Source: Rallus limicola | Taxonomy: Eukaryota > Chordata > Aves > Gruiformes > Rallidae | Reading direction: 5' to 3' | Length of the DNA stretch: 64,000 bases | Assembly (NCBI GenBank): GCA_022605955.1 | Contig: JAKCOZ010000267.1 | Span: 186,001 to 250,000, forward strand | Shown: positions 1 through 13,271 of the stretch, in pieces | Position numbering within the stretch: position 1 is the stretch's first letter | Layout: each line of letters starts with the position of its first letter | The notes under the pieces: generated by a model | Seen by the model: the letters and a program-made list of their open reading frames with translations, nothing else | Database searches by the model: none | Told to the model about the DNA's origin: nothing | Translations under genes and position numbers: made by a program

Positions 1-5
1 AAGCT

Positions 6-3000
6 ATGCCTTTCATGCCTAGCTTCTTTACTTTGGGAGTTATTGCTGGACGTTTAGCATGTTTTGAACTGCAGTCTGCTAGGGCCGAGAAAAGCACCGT
101 AGGAGGTTCCAGGCATGTTCCCTCTTTCCAGGCAAAGGAAAAGGCTGAGAGCCAAAGTGACAGGGTCTGCTTGTGTGTCCTGTTAGGAGGTTTCAGACAA
201 GCTATGCCTTTCAGTCCTAGCTTCTTTACTTTGGGAGTTATTGCTGGACGTTTAGCATGTTTTGAACTGCAGTCTGCTAGGGCCGAGAAAAGCACCGTAG
301 GAGGTAGCAGGTATGTTCCTTCTTTCCAGGCAAAGGAAAAGGCTGAGAGCCAAAGTGACAGGGTCTGCTTGTGTGTCCTGTTAGGAGGTTTCAGACAAGC
401 TATGCCTTTCATGCCTAGCTTCTTTACTTTGGGAGTTATTGCTGGACGTTTAGCATGTTTTGAACTGCAGTCTGCTAGGGCCGAGAAAAGCACCGTAGGA
501 GGTTCCAGGCATGTTCCCTCTTTCCAGGCAAAGGAAAAGGCTGAGAGCCAAAGTGACAGGGTCTGCTTGTGTGTCCTGTTAGGAGGTTTCAGACAAGCTA
601 TGCCTTTCATGCCTAGCTTCTTTACTTTGGGAGTTATTGCTGGACGTTTAGCAAGTTTTGAACTGCAGTCTGCTAGGGCCGAGAAAAGCACCGTAGGAGG
701 TTCCAGGCATGTTCCCTCTTTCCATTCAAAGGAAAAGGCTGAGAGCCAAAGTGACAGGGTCTGCTTGTGTGTCCTGTTAGGAGGTTTCAGACAAGCTATG
801 CCTTTCAGTCCTAGCTTCTTTACTTTGGGAGTTATTGCTGGACGTTTAGCATGTTTTGAACTGCAGTCTGCTAGGGCCGAGAAAAGCACCGTAGGAGGTT
901 CCAGGCATGTTCCCTCTTTCCAGGCAAAGGAAAAGGCTGAGAGCCAAAGTGACAGGGTCTGCTTGTGTGTCCTGTTAGGAGGTTTCAGACAAGCTATGCC
1001 TTTCATGCCTAGCTTCTTTACTTTGGGAGTTATTGCTGGACGTTTAGCATGTTTTGAACTGCAGTCTGCTAGGGCCGAGAAAAGCACCGTAGGAGGTTCC
1101 AGGCATGTTCCCTCTTTCCATGCAAAGGAAAAGGCTGAGAGCCAAAGTGACAGGGTCTGCTTGTATGTCCTGTTAGGAGGTTTCAGACAAGCTATGCCTT
1201 TCAGTCCTAGCTTCTTTACTTTGGGAGTTATTGCTGGACATTTAGCATGTTTTGAACTGCAGTCTGCTAGGGCCGAGAAAAGCACCGTAGGAGGTTCCAG
1301 GCATGTTCCCTCTTTCCAGACAAAGGAAAAGGCTGAGAGCCAAAGTGACAGGGTCTGCTTGTGTGTCCTGTTAGGAGGTTTCAGACAAGCTATGCCTTTC
1401 ATGCCTAGCTTCTTTACTTTGGGAGTTATTGCTGGACGTTTAGCATGTTTTGAACTGCAGTCTGCTAGGGCCGAGAAAAGCACCGTAGGAGGTTCCAGGC
1501 ATGTTCCCTCTTTCCAGGCAAAGGAAAAGGCTGAGAGCCAAAGTGACAGGGTCTGCTTGTGTGTCCTGTTAGGAGGTTTCAGACAAGCTATGCCTTTCAG
1601 TCCTAGCTTCTTTACTTTGGGAGTTATTGCTGGACGTTTAGCATGTTTTGAACTGCAGTCTGCTAGGGCCGAGAAAAGCACCGTAGGAGGTAGCAGGTAT
1701 GTTCCTTCTTTCCAGGCAAAGGAAAAGGCTGAGAGCCAAAGTGACAGGGTCTGCTTGTGTGTCCTGTTAGGAGGTTTCAGACAAGCTATGCCTTTCAGTC
1801 CTAGCTTCTTTACTTTGGGAGTTATTGCTGGACGTTTAGCATGTTTTGAACTGCAGTCTGCTAGGGCCGAGAAAAGCACCGTAGGAGGTAGCAGGTATGT
1901 TCCTTCTTTCCAGGCAAAGGAAAAGGCTGAGAGCCAAAGTGACAGGGTCTGCTTGTGTGTCCTGTTAGGAGGTTTCAGACAAGCTATGCCTTTCATGCCT
2001 AGCTTCTTTACTTTGGGAGTTATTGCTGGACGTTTAGCATGTTTTGAACTGCAGTCTGCTAGGGCCGAGAAAAGCACCGTAGGAGGTTCCAGGCATGTTC
2101 CCTCTTTCCAGGCAAAGGAAAAGGCTGAGAGCCAAAGTGACAGGGTCTGCTTGTGTGTCCTGTTAGGAGGTTTCAGACAAGCTATGCCTTTCATGCCTAG
2201 CTTCTTTACTTTGGGAGTTATTGCTGGACGTTTAGCAAGTTTTGAACTGCAGTCTGCTAGGGCCGAGAAAAGCACCGTAGGAGGTTCCAGGCATGTTCCC
2301 TCTTTCCATTCAAAGGAAAAGGCTGAGAGCCAAAGTGACAGGGTCTGCTTGTGTGTCCTGTTAGGAGGTTTCAGACAAGCTATGCCTTTCAGTCCTAGCT
2401 TCTTTACTTTGGGAGTTATTGCTGGACGTTTAGCATGTTTTGAACTGCAGTCTGCTAGGACCGAGAAAAGCACCGTAGGAGGTTCCAGGCATGTTCCCTC
2501 TTTCCAGGCAAAGGAAAAGGCTGAGAGCCAAAGTGACAGGGTCTGCTTGTGTGTCCTGTTAGGAGGTTTCAGACAAGCTATGCCTTTCAGTCCTAGCTTC
2601 TTTACTTTGGGAGTTATTGCTGGACGTTTAGCATGTTTTGAACTGCAGTCTGCTAGGGCCAAGAAAAGCACTGTAGGAGGTAGCAGGTATGTTCCCTCTT
2701 TCCAGGCAAAGGAAAAGGCTGAGAGCCAAAGTGACAGGGTCTGCTTGTGTGTCCTGTTAGGAGGTTTCAGACAAGCTATGCCTTTCATGCCTAGCTTCTT
2801 TACTTTGGGAGTTATTGCTGGACGTTTAGCATGTTTTGAACTGCAGTCTGCTAGGGCCGAGAAAAGCACCGTAGGAGGTTCCAGGCATGTTCCCTCTTTC
2901 CAGGCAAAGGAAAAGGCTGAGAGCCAAAGTGACAGGGTCTGCTTGTGTGTCCTGTTAGGAGGTTTCAGACAAGCTATGCCTTTCAGTCCTAGCTTCTTTA

Positions 3001-3569
3001 CTTTGGGAGTTATTGCTGGACGTTTAGCATGTTTTGAACTGCAGTCTGCTAGGGCCGAGAAAAGCACTGTAGGAGGTAGCAGGTATGTTCCTTCTTTCCA
3101 GGCAAAGGAAAAGGCTGAGAGCCAAAGTGACAGGGTCTGCTTGTGTGTCCTGTTAGGAGGTTTCAGACAAGCTATGCCTTTCATGCCTAGCTTCTTTACT
3201 TTGGGAGTTATTGCTGGACGTTTAGCATGTTTTGAACTGCAGTCTGCTAGGGCCGAGAAAAGCACCGTAGGAGGTTCCAGGCATGTTCCCTCTTTCCAGG
3301 CAAAGGAAAAGGCTGAGAGCCAAAGTGACAGGGTCTGCTTGTGTGTCCTGTTAGGAGGTTTCAGACAAGCTATGCCTTTCAGTCCTAGCTTCTTTACTTT
3401 GGGAGTTATTGCTGGACGTTTAGCATGTTTTGAACTGCAGTCTGCTAGGGCCGAGAAAAGCACCGTAGGAGGTAGCAGGTATGTTCCCTCTTTCCAGGCA
3501 AAGGAAAAGGCTGAGAGCCAAAGTGACAGGGTCTGCTTGTGTGTCCTGTTAGGAGGTTTCAGACAAGCT
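6..3569 (+). repeat. 18-monomer block, copy 1
   Basis: The order of monomer variants in this 3,564-bp stretch matches 20400-23963 monomer by monomer. The diagnostic marks come in the same order: AAGTTTTG with CATTCAAAGG (monomers 4 and 12), CATGCAAAGG with TTGTATGTCC (monomer 6), GGACATTTAGC with CCAGACAAAGG (monomer 7), then alternating GGTTCC and GGTAGC monomers. Differences from the other copy are few, for example AGGACC at about 2460 and GGCCAAG at about 2660. The offset between copies is 20,394 bp, exactly 103 monomers. Within the block, monomers 4-11 recur from monomer 12 only in part, so an 8-monomer spacing is visible but not a full higher-order repeat. Confidence 0.85.
996..1391 (+). 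repeat. Marked dimer, copy 1 of 4
   Basis: A monomer with TTGTATGTCC (G to A) is followed by a monomer with GGACATTTAGC and CCAGACAAAGG. These three rare marks travel together in four dimers, starting at 996, 20004, 21390 and 24954. In the first three the lead monomer also has CATGCAAAGG; the fourth has CAGGCAAAGG. Confidence 0.85.
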
Positions 3570-5351
3570 ATGCCTTTCATGCCTAGCTTCTTTACTTTGG
3601 GAGTTATTGCTGGACGTTTAGCATGTTTTGAACTGCAGTCTGCTAGGGCCGAGAAAAGCACTGTAGGAGGTAGCAGGTATGTTCCTTCTTTCCATGCAAA
3701 GGAAAAGGCTGAGAGCCAAAGTGACAGGGTCTGCTTGTGTGTCCTGTTAGGAGGTTTCAGACAAGCTATGCCTTTCAGTCCTAGCTTCTTTACTTTGGGA
3801 GTTATTGCTGGACGTTTAGCATGTTTTGAACTGCAGTCTGCTAGGGCCGAGAAAAGCACCGTAGGAGGTTCCAGGCATGTTCCCTCTTTCCAGGCAAAGG
3901 AAAAGGCTGAGAGCCAAAGTGACAGGGTCTGCTTGTGTGTCCTGTTAGGAGGTTTCAGACAAGCTATGCCTTTCATGCCTAGCTTCTTTACTTTGGGAGT
4001 TATTGCTGGACGTTTAGCATGTTTTGAACTGCAGTCTGCTAGGGCCGAGAAAAGCACTGTAGGAGGTAGCAGGTATGTTCCTTCTTTCCAGGCAAAGGAA
4101 AAGGCTGAGAGGCAAAGTGACAGGGTCTGCTTGTGTGTCCTGTTAGGAGGTTTCAGACAAGCTATGCCTTTCAGTCCTAGCTTCTTTACTTTGGGAGTTA
4201 TTGCTGGACGTTTAGCATGTTTTGAACTGCAGTCTGCTAGGGCCGAGAAAAGCACTGTAGGAGGTAGCAGGTATGTTCCTTATTTCCAGGCAAAGGAAAA
4301 GGCTGAGAGCCAAAGTGACAGGGTCTGCTTGTGTGTCCTGTTAGGAGGTTTCAGACAAGCTATGCCTTTCATGCCTAGCTTCTTTACTTTGGGAGTTATT
4401 GCTGGACGTTTAGCATGTTTTGAACTGCAGTCTGCTAGGGCCGAGAAAAGCACCGTAGGAGGTTCCAGGCATGTTCCCTCTTTCCAGGCAAAGGAAAAGG
4501 CTGAGAGCCAAAGTGACAGGGTCTGCTTGTGTGTCCTGTTAGGAGGTTTCAGACAAGCTATGCCTTTCATGCCTAGCTTCTTTACTTTGGGAGTTATTGC
4601 TGGACGTTTAGCATGTTTTGAACTGCAGTCTGCTAGGGCCGAGAAAAGCACTGTAGGTGGTAGCAGGTATGTTCCCTCTTTCCAGGCAAAGGAAAAGGCT
4701 GAGAGCCAAAGTGACAGGGTCTGCTTGTGTGTCCTGTTAGGAGGTTTCAGACAAGCTATGCCTTTCATGCCTAGCTTCTTTACTTTGGGAGTTATTGCTG
4801 GACGTTTAGCATGTTTTGAACTGCAGTCTGCTAGGGCCGAGAAAAGCACCGTAGGAGGTTCCAGGCATGTTCCCTCTTTCCAGGCAAAGGAAAAGGCTGA
4901 GAGCCAAAGTGACAGGGTCTGCTTGTGTGTCCTGTTAGGAGGTTTCAGACAAGCTATGCCTTTCAGTCCTAGCTTCTTGACTTTGGGAGTTATTGCTGGA
5001 CGTTTAGCATGTTTTGAACTGCAGTCTGCTAGGGCCGAGAAAAGCACCGTAGGAGGTTCCAGGCATGTTCCCTCTTTCCAGGCAAAGGAAAAGGCTGAGA
5101 GCCAAAGTCACAGGGTCTGCTTGTGTGTCCTGTTAGGATGTTTCAGACAAGCTATGCCTTTCATGCCTAGCTTCTTTACTTTGGGAGTTATTGCTGGACG
5201 TTTAGCATGTTTTGAACTGCAGTCTGCTAGGGCCGAGAAAAGCACCGTAGGAGGTTCCAGGCATGTTCCCTCTTTCCAGGCAAAGGAAAAGGCTGAGAGC
5301 CAAAGTGACAGGGTCTGCTTGTGTGTCCTGTTAGGAGGTTTCAGACAAGCT

Positions 5352-6935
5352 ATGCCTTTCATGCCTAGCTTCTTTACTTTGGGAGTTATTGCTGGACGTT
5401 TAGCATGTTTTGAACTGCAGTCTGCTAGGGCCGAGAAAAGCACTGTAGGAGGTAGCAGGTATGTTCCTTCTTTCCAGGCAAAGGAAAAGGCTGAGAGCCA
5501 AAGTGACAGGGTCTGCTTGTGTGTCCTGTTAGGAGGTTTCAGACAAGCTATGCCTTTCAGTCCTAGCTTCTTTACTTTGAGAGTTATTGCTGGACGTTTA
5601 GCATGTTTTGAACTGCAGTCTGCTAGGGCCGAGAAAAGCACCGTAGGAGGTTCCAGGCATGTTCCCTCTTTCCAGGCAAAGGAAAAGGCTGAGAGCCAAA
5701 GTGACAGGGTCTGCTTGTGTGTCCTGTTAGGAGGTTTCAGACAAGCTATGCCTTTCATGCCTACCTTCTTTACTTTGGGAGTTATTGCTGGACGTTTAGC
5801 ATGTTTTGAACTGCAGTCAGCTAGGGCCGAGAAAAGCACTGTAGGAGGTAGCAGGTATGTTCCTTCTTTCCAGGCAAAGGAAAAGGCTGAGAGCCAAAGT
5901 GACAGGGTCTGCTTGTGTGTCCTGTTAGGAGGTTTCAGACAAGCTATGCCTTTCAGTCCTAGCTTCTTTACTTTGGGAGTTATTGCTGGACGTTTAGCAT
6001 GTTTTGAACTGCAGTCTGCTAGGGCCGAGAAAAGCACTGTAGGAGGTAGCAGGTATGTTCCCTCTTTCCAGGCAAAGGAAAAGGCTGAGAGCCAAAGTGA
6101 CAGGGTCTGCTTGTGTGTCCTGTTAGGAGGTTTCAGACAAGCTATGCCTTTCATGCCTAGCTTCTTTACTTTGGGAGTTATTGCTGGACGTTTAGCATGT
6201 TTTGAACTGCAGTCTGCTAGGGCCGAGAAAAGCACCGTAGGAGGTTCCAGGCATGTTCCCTCTTTCCAGGCAAAGGAAAAGGCTGAGAGCCAAAGTGACA
6301 GGGTCTGCTTGTGTGTCCTGTTAGGAGGTTTCAGACAAGCTATGCCTTTCATGCCTAGCTTCTTTACTTTGGGAGTTATTGCTGGACGTTTAGCATGTTT
6401 TGAACTGCAGTCTGCTAGGGCCGAGAAAAGCACCGTAGGAGGTTCCAGGCATGTTCCCTCTTTCCATGCAAAGGAAAAGGCTGAGAGCCAAAGTCACAGG
6501 GTCTGCTTGTGTGTCCTGTTAGGAGGTTTCAGACAAGCTATGCCTTTCAGTCCTAGCTTCTTTACTTTGGGAGTTATTGCTGGACGTTTAGCATGTTTTG
6601 AACTGCAGTCTGCTAGGGCCGAGAAAAGCACCGTAGGAGGTTCCAGGCATGTTCCCTCTTTCCATGCAAAGGAAAAGGCTGAGAGCCAAAGTGACAGGGT
6701 CTGCTTGTGTGTCCTGTTAGGAGGTTTCAGACAAGCTATGCCTTTCATGCCTAGCTTCTTTACTTTGGGAGTTATTGCTGGACGTTTAGCATGTTTTGAA
6801 CTGCAGTCTGCTAGGGCCGAGAAAAGCACCGTAGGAGGTTCCAGGCATGTTCCCTCTTTCCAGGCAAAGGAAAAGGCTGAGAGCCAAAGTGACAGGGTCT
6901 GCTTGTGTGTCCTGTTAGGAGGTTTCAGACAAGCT
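5352..6935 (+). repeat. Variant block of 8 monomers (longest of three related copies)
   Basis: The block starts with a GGTAGC-type monomer, followed by one carrying ACTTTGAGAG (G to A near 5580). It then has two further GGTAGC types, one with CCTACCTTC and CAGTCAGC. After a GGTTCC monomer come one with CATGCAAAGG plus AAAGTCACAGG, one with CATGCAAAGG alone, and a plain GGTTCC type. The same landmark order recurs at 7728 with one monomer fewer and at 12282 with three fewer, as expected for a unit shortened in whole-monomer steps. Confidence 0.75.
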
Positions 6936-7727
6936 ATGCCTTTCATGCCTAGCTTCTTTACTTTGGGAGTTATTGCTGGACGTTTAGCATGTTTTGAACT
7001 GCAGTCTGCTAGGGCCGAGAAAAGCACTGTAGGAGGTAGCAGGTATGTTCCCTCTTTCCAGGCAAAGGAAAAGGCTGAGAGCCAAAGTGACAGGGTCTGC
7101 TTGTGTGTCCTGTTAGGAGGTTTCAGACAAGCTATGCCTTTCATGCCTAGCTTCTTTACTTTGGGAGTTATTGCTGGACGTTTAGCATGTTTTGAACTGC
7201 AGTCTGCTAGGGCCGAGAAAAGCACCGTAGGAGGTTCCAGGCATGTTCCCTCTTTCCAGGCAAAGGAAAAGGCTGAGAGCCAAAGTGACAGGGTCTGCTT
7301 GTGTGTCCTGTTAGGAGGTTTCAGACAAGCTATGCCTTTCAGTCCTAGCTTCTTGACTTTGGGAGTTATTGCTGGACGTTTAGCATGTTTTGAACTGCAG
7401 TCTGCTAGGGCCGAGAAAAGCACCGTAGGAGGTTCCAGGCATGTTCCCTCTTTCCATGCAAAGGAAAAGGCTGAGAGCCAAAGTCACAGGGTCTGCTTGT
7501 GTGTCCTGTTAGGATGTTTCAGACAAGCTATGCCTTTCATGCCTAGCTTCTTTACTTAGGGAGTTATTGCTGGACGTTTAGCATGTTTTGAACTGCAGTC
7601 TGCTAGGGCCGAGAAAAGCACCGTAGGAGGTTCCAGGCATGTTCCCTCTTTCCAGGCAAAGGAAAAGGCTGAGAGCCAAAGTGACAGGGTCTGCTTGTGT
7701 GTCCTGTTAGGAGGTTTCAGACAAGCT

Positions 7728-9113
7728 ATGCCTTTCATGCCTAGCTTCTTTACTTTGGGAGTTATTGCTGGACGTTTAGCATGTTTTGAACTGCAGTCTG
7801 CTAGGGCCGAGAAAAGCACTGTAGGAGGTAGCAGGTATGTTCCTTCTTTCCAGGCAAAGGAAAAGGCTGAGAGCCAAAGTGACAGGGTCTGCTTGTGTGT
7901 CCTGTTAGGAGGTTTCAGACAAGCTATGCCTTTCAGTCCTAGCTTCTTTACTTTGAGAGTTATTGCTGGACGTTTAGCATGTTTTGAACTGCAGTCTGCT
8001 AGGGCCGAGAAAAGCACCGTAGGAGGTTCCAGGCATGTTCCCTCTTTCCAGGCAAAGGAAAAGGCTGAGAGCCAAAGTGACAGGGTCTGCTTGTGTGTCC
8101 TGTTAGGAGGTTTCAGACAAGCTATGCCTTTCAGTCCTAGCTTCTTTACTTTGGGAGTTATTGCTGGACGTTTAGCATGTTTTGAACTGCAGTCAGCTAG
8201 GGCCGAGAAAAGCACTGTAGGAGGTAGCAGGTATGTTCCTTCTTTCCAGGCAAAGGAAAAGGCTGAGAGCCAAAGTGACAGGGTCTGCTTGTGTGTCCTG
8301 TTAGGAGGTTTCAGACAAGCTATGCCTTTCATGCCTAGCTTCTTTACTTTGGGAGTTATTGCTGGACGTTTAGCATGTTTTGAACTGCAGTCTGCTAGGG
8401 CCGAGAAAAGCACCGTAGGAGGTTCCAGGCATGTTCCCTCTTTCCAGGCAAAGGAAAAGGCTGAGAGCCAAAGTGACAGGGTCTGCTTGTGTGTCCTGTT
8501 AGGAGGTTTCAGACAAGCTATGCCTTTCATGCCTAGCTTCTTTACTTTGGGAGTTATTGCTGGACGTTTAGCATGTTTTGAACTGCAGTCTGCTAGGGCC
8601 GAGAAAAGCACCGTAGGAGGTTCCAGGCATGTTCCCTCTTTCCATGCAAAGGAAAAGGCTGAGAGCCAAAGTCACAGGGTCTGCTTGTGTGTCCTGTTAG
8701 GATGTTTCAGACAAGCTATGCCTTTCAGTCCTAGCTTCTTTACTTTGGGAGTTATTGCTGGACGTTTAGCATGTTTTGAACTGCAGTCTGCTAGGGCCGA
8801 GAAAAGCACCGTAGGAGGTTCCAGGCATGTTCCCTCTTTCCATGCAAAGGAAAAGGCTGAGAGCCAAAGTGACAGGGTCTGCTTGTGTGTCCTGTTAGGA
8901 GGTTTCAGACAAGCTATGCCTTTCATGCCTAGCTTCTTTACTTTGGGAGTTATTGCTGGACGTTTAGCATGTTTTGAACTGCAGTCTGCTAGGGCCGAGA
9001 AAAGCACCGTAGGAGGTTCCAGGCATGTTCCCTCTTTCCAGGCAAAGGAAAAGGCTGAGAGCCAAAGTGACAGGGTCTGCTTGTGTGTCCTGTTAGGAGG
9101 TTTCAGACAAGCT
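7728..9113 (+). repeat. Variant block, 7-monomer copy
   Basis: The order is a GGTAGC monomer, the ACTTTGAGAG monomer (near 7955), one GGTAGC monomer with CAGTCAGC (near 8190), a plain monomer, the CATGCAAAGG/AAAGTCACAGG monomer (8671), a CATGCAAAGG monomer and a plain monomer. The CAGTCAGC mark lies exactly 2,376 bp (12 monomers) from its counterpart at about 5815. Compared with the 5352 block, one GGTAGC monomer is missing. Confidence 0.75.
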
Positions 9114-12100
9114 ATGCCTTTCAGTCCTAGCTTCTTTACTTTGGGAGTTATTGCTGGACGTTTAGCATGTTTTGAACTGCAGTCTGCTAGGGCCGAGAAA
9201 AGCACCGTAGGAGGTAGCAGGTATGTTCCTTCTTTCCAGGCAAAGGAAAAGGCTGAGAGCCAAAGTGACAGGGTCTGCTTGTGTGTCCTGTTAGGAGGTT
9301 TCAGACAAGCTATGCCTTTCATGCCTAGCTTCTTGACTTTGGGAGTTATTGCTGGACGTTTAGCATGTTTTGAACTGCAGTCTGCTAGGGCCGAGAAAAG
9401 CACCGTAGGAGGTTCCAGGCATGTTCCCTCTTTCCATTCAAAGGAAAAGGCTGAGAGCCAAAGTGACAGGGTCTGCTTGTGTGTCCTGTTAGGAGGTTTC
9501 AGACAAGCTATGCCTTTCATGCCTAGCTTCTTTACTTTGGGAGTTATTGCTGGACGTTTAGCATGTTTTGAACTGCAGTCTGCTAGGGCCGAGAAAAGCA
9601 CCATAGGAGGTTCCAGGCATGTTCCCTCTTTCCAGGCAAAGGAAAAGGCTGAGAGCCAAAGTGACAGGGTCTGCTTGTGTGTCCTGTTAGGAGGTTTCAG
9701 ACAAGCTATGCCTTTCATGCCTAGCTTCTTTACTTTGGGAGTTATTGCTGGACGTTTAGCATGTTTTGAACTGCAGTCTGCTAGGGCCGAGAAAAGCACT
9801 GTAGGAGGTAGCAGGTATGTTCCTTCTTTCCATGCAAAGGAAAAGGCTGAGAGCCAAAGTGACAGGGTCTGCTTGTGTGTCCTGTTAGGAGGTTTCAGAC
9901 AAGCTATGCCTTTCAGTCCTAGCTTCTTTACTTTGGGAGTTATTGCTGGACGTTTAGCATGTTTTGAACTGCAGTCTGCTAGGGCCGAGAAAAGCACCGT
10001 AGGAGGTTCCAGGCATGTTCCCTCTTTCCAGGCAAAGGAAAAGGCTGAGAGCCAAAGTGACAGGGTCTGCTTGTGTGTCCTGTTAGGAGGTTTCAGACAA
10101 GCTATGCCTTTCATGCCTAGCTTCTTTACTTTGGGAGTTATTGCTGGACGTTTAGCATGTTTTGAACTGCAGTCTGCTAGGGCCGAGAAAAGCACTGTAG
10201 GAGGTAGCAGGTATGTTCCTTCTTTCCAGGCAAAGGAAAAGGCTGAGAGCCAAAGTGACAGGGTCTGCTTGTGTGTCCTGTTAGGAGGTTTCAGACAAGC
10301 TATGCCTTTCAGTCCTAGCTTCTTTACTTTGGGAGTTATTGCTGGACGTTTAGCATGTTTTGAACTGCAGTCTGCTAGGGCCGAGAAAAGCACCGTAGGA
10401 GGTTCCAGGCATGTTCCCTCTTTCCAGGCAAAGGAAAAGGCTGAGAGCCAAAGTGACAGGGTCTGCTTGTGTGTCCTGTTAGGAGGTTTCAGACAAGCTA
10501 TGCCTTTCATGCCTAGCTTCTTTACTTTGGGAGTTATTGCTGGACGTTTAGCATGTTTTGAACTGCAGTCAGCTAGCGCCGAGAAAAGCACTGTAGGAGG
10601 TAGCAGGTATGTTCCTTCTTTCCAGGCAAAGGAAAAGGCTGAGAGCCAAAGTGACAGGGTCTGCTTGTGTGTCCTGTTAGGAGGTTTCAGACAAGCTATG
10701 CCTTTCAGTCCTAGCTTCTTTACTTTGGGAGTTATTGCTGGACGTTTAGCATGTTTTGAACTGCAGTCTGCTAGGGCCGAGAAAAGCACTGTAGGAGGTA
10801 GCAGGTATGTTCCTTCTTTCCAGGCAAAGGAAAAGGCTGAGAGCCAAAGTGACAGGGTCTGCTTGTGTGTCCTGTTAGGAGGTTTCAGACAAGCTATGCC
10901 TTTCAGTCCTAGCTTCTTTACTTTGGGAGTTATTGCTGGACGTTTAGCATGTTTTGAACTGCAGTCTGCTAGGGCCGAGAAAAGCACCGTAGGAGGTTCC
11001 AGGCATGTTCCCTCTTTCCAGGCAAAGGAAAAGGCTGAGAGCCAAAGTGACAGGGTCTGCTTGTGTGTCCTGTTAGGAGGTTTCAGACAAGCTATGCCTT
11101 TCAGTCCTAGCTTCTTTACTTTGGGAGTTATTGCTGGACGTTTAGCATGTTTTGAACTGCAGTCTGCTAGGGCCGAGAAAAGCACTGTAGGAGGTAGCAG
11201 GTATGTTCCCTCTTTCCAGGCAAAGGAAAAGGCTGAGAGCCAAAGTGACAGGGTCTGCTTGTGTGTCCTGTTAGGAGGTTTCAGACAAGCTATGCCTTTC
11301 ATGCCTAGCTTCTTTACTTTGGGAGTTATTGCTGGACGTTTAGCATGTTTTGAACTGCAGTCTGCTAGGGCCGAGAAAAGCACCATAGGAGGTTCCAGGC
11401 ATGTTCCCTCTTTCCAGGCAAAGGAAAAGGCTGAGAGCCAAAGTGACAGGGTCTGCTTGTGTGTCCTGTTAGGAGGTTTCAGACAAGCTATGCCTTTCAG
11501 TCCTAGCTTCTTTACTTTGGGAGTTATTGCTGGACGTTTAGCATGTTTTGAACTGCAGTCTGCTAGGGCCGAGAAAAGCACCGTAGGAGGTTCCAGGCAT
11601 GTTCCCTCTTTCCAGGCAAAGGAAAAGGCTGAGAGCCAAAGTCACAGGGTCTGCTTGTGTGTCCTGTTAGGATGTTTCAGACAAGCTATGCCTTTCATGC
11701 CTAGCTTCTTTACTTTGGGAGTTATTGCTGGACGTTTAGCATGTTTTGAACTGCAGTCTGCTAGGGCCGAGAAAAGCACTGTAGGAGGTTCCAGGCATGT
11801 TCCTTCTTTCCAGGCAAAGGAAAAGGCTGAGAGCCAAAGTGACAGGGTCTGCTTGTGTGTCCTGTTAGGAGGTTTCAGACAAGCTATGCCTTTCAGTCCT
11901 AGCTTCTTTACTTTGGGAGTTATTGCTGGACGTTTAGCATGTTTTGAACTGCAGTCTGCTAGGGCCGAGAAAAGCACCGTAGGAGCTTCCAGGCATGTTC
12001 CCTCTTTCCAGGCAAAGGAAAAGGCTGAGAGCCAAAGTGACAGGGTCTGCTTGTGTGTCCTGTTAGGAGGTTTCAGACAAGCTATGCCTTTCATGCCTAG

Positions 12101-12281
12101 CTTCTTTACTTTGGGAGTTATTGCTGGACGTTTAGCATGTTTTGAACTGCAGTCTGCTAGGGCCGAGAAAAGCACCGTAGGAGGTTCCAGGCATGTTCCC
12201 TCTTTCCAGGCAAAGGAAAAGGCTGAGAGCCAAAGTGACAGGGTCTGCTTGTGTGTCCTGTTAGGAGGTTTCAGACAAGCT

Positions 12282-13271
12282 ATGCCTTTCATGCCTAGCT
12301 TCTTTACTTTGGGAGTTATTGCTGGACGTTTAGCATGTTTTGAACTGCAGTCTGCTAGGGCCGAGAAAAGCACTGTAGGAGGTAGCAGGTATGTTCCTTC
12401 TTTCCAGGCAAAGGAAAAGGCTGAGAGCCAAAGTGACAGGGTCTGCTTGTGTGTCCTGTTAGGAGGTTTCAGACAAGCTATGCCTTTCAGTCCTAGCTTC
12501 TTTACTTTGAGAGTTATTGCTGGACGTTTAGCATGTTTTGAACTGCAGTCTGCTAGGGCCGAGAAAAGCACCGTAGGAGGTTCCAGGCATGTTCCCTCTT
12601 TCCAGGCAAAGGAAAAGGCTGAGAGCCAAAGTGACAGGGTCTGCTTGTGTGTCCTGTTAGGAGGTTTCAGACAAGCTATGCCTTTCAGTCCTAGCTTCTT
12701 GACTTTGGGAGTTATTGCTGGACGTTTAGCATGTTTTGAACTGCAGTCTGCTAGGGCCGAGAAAAGCACCGTAGGAGGTTCCAGGCATGTTCCCTCTTTC
12801 CATGCAAAGGAAAAGGCTGAGAGCCAAAGTCACAGGGTCTGCTTGTGTGTCCTGTTAGGATGTTTCAGACAAGCTATGCCTTTCAGTCCTAGCTTCTTTA
12901 CTTTGGGAGTTATTGCTGGACGTTTAGCATGTTTTGAACTGCAGTCTGCTAGGGCCGAGAAAAGCACCGTAGGAGGTTCCAGGCATGTTCCCTCTTTCCA
13001 TGCAAAGGAAAAGGCTGAGAGCCAAAGTGACAGGGTCTGCTTGTGTGTCCTGTTAGGAGGTTTCAGACAAGCTATGCCTTTCATGCCTAGCTTCTTTACT
13101 TTGGGAGTTATTGCTGGACGTTTAGCATGTTTTGAACTGCAGTCTGCTAGGGCCGAGAAAAGCACCGTAGGAGGTTCCAGGCATGTTCCCTCTTTCCAGG
13201 CAAAGGAAAAGGCTGAGAGCCAAAGTGACAGGGTCTGCTTGTGTGTCCTGTTAGGAGGTTTCAGACAAGCT
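12282..13271 (+). repeat. Variant block, 5-monomer copy
   Basis: The order is a GGTAGC monomer, the ACTTTGAGAG monomer (near 12510), then directly a monomer with CTTGACTTTG, CATGCAAAGG and AAAGTCACAGG (12830), a CATGCAAAGG monomer and a plain monomer. The two monomers that lie between the second and third landmarks in the 7728 copy are absent. The three copies thus form a length series of 8, 7 and 5 monomers. Confidence 0.7.

Noticed and set aside
90..112. RNA polymerase III B-box-like word (GGTTCCAGGCA) suggesting a tRNA-derived SINE origin
   Set aside because: Two of the constrained B-box positions mismatch, the other main monomer type destroys it (GGTAGCAGGTA), and no convincing A box lies upstream.
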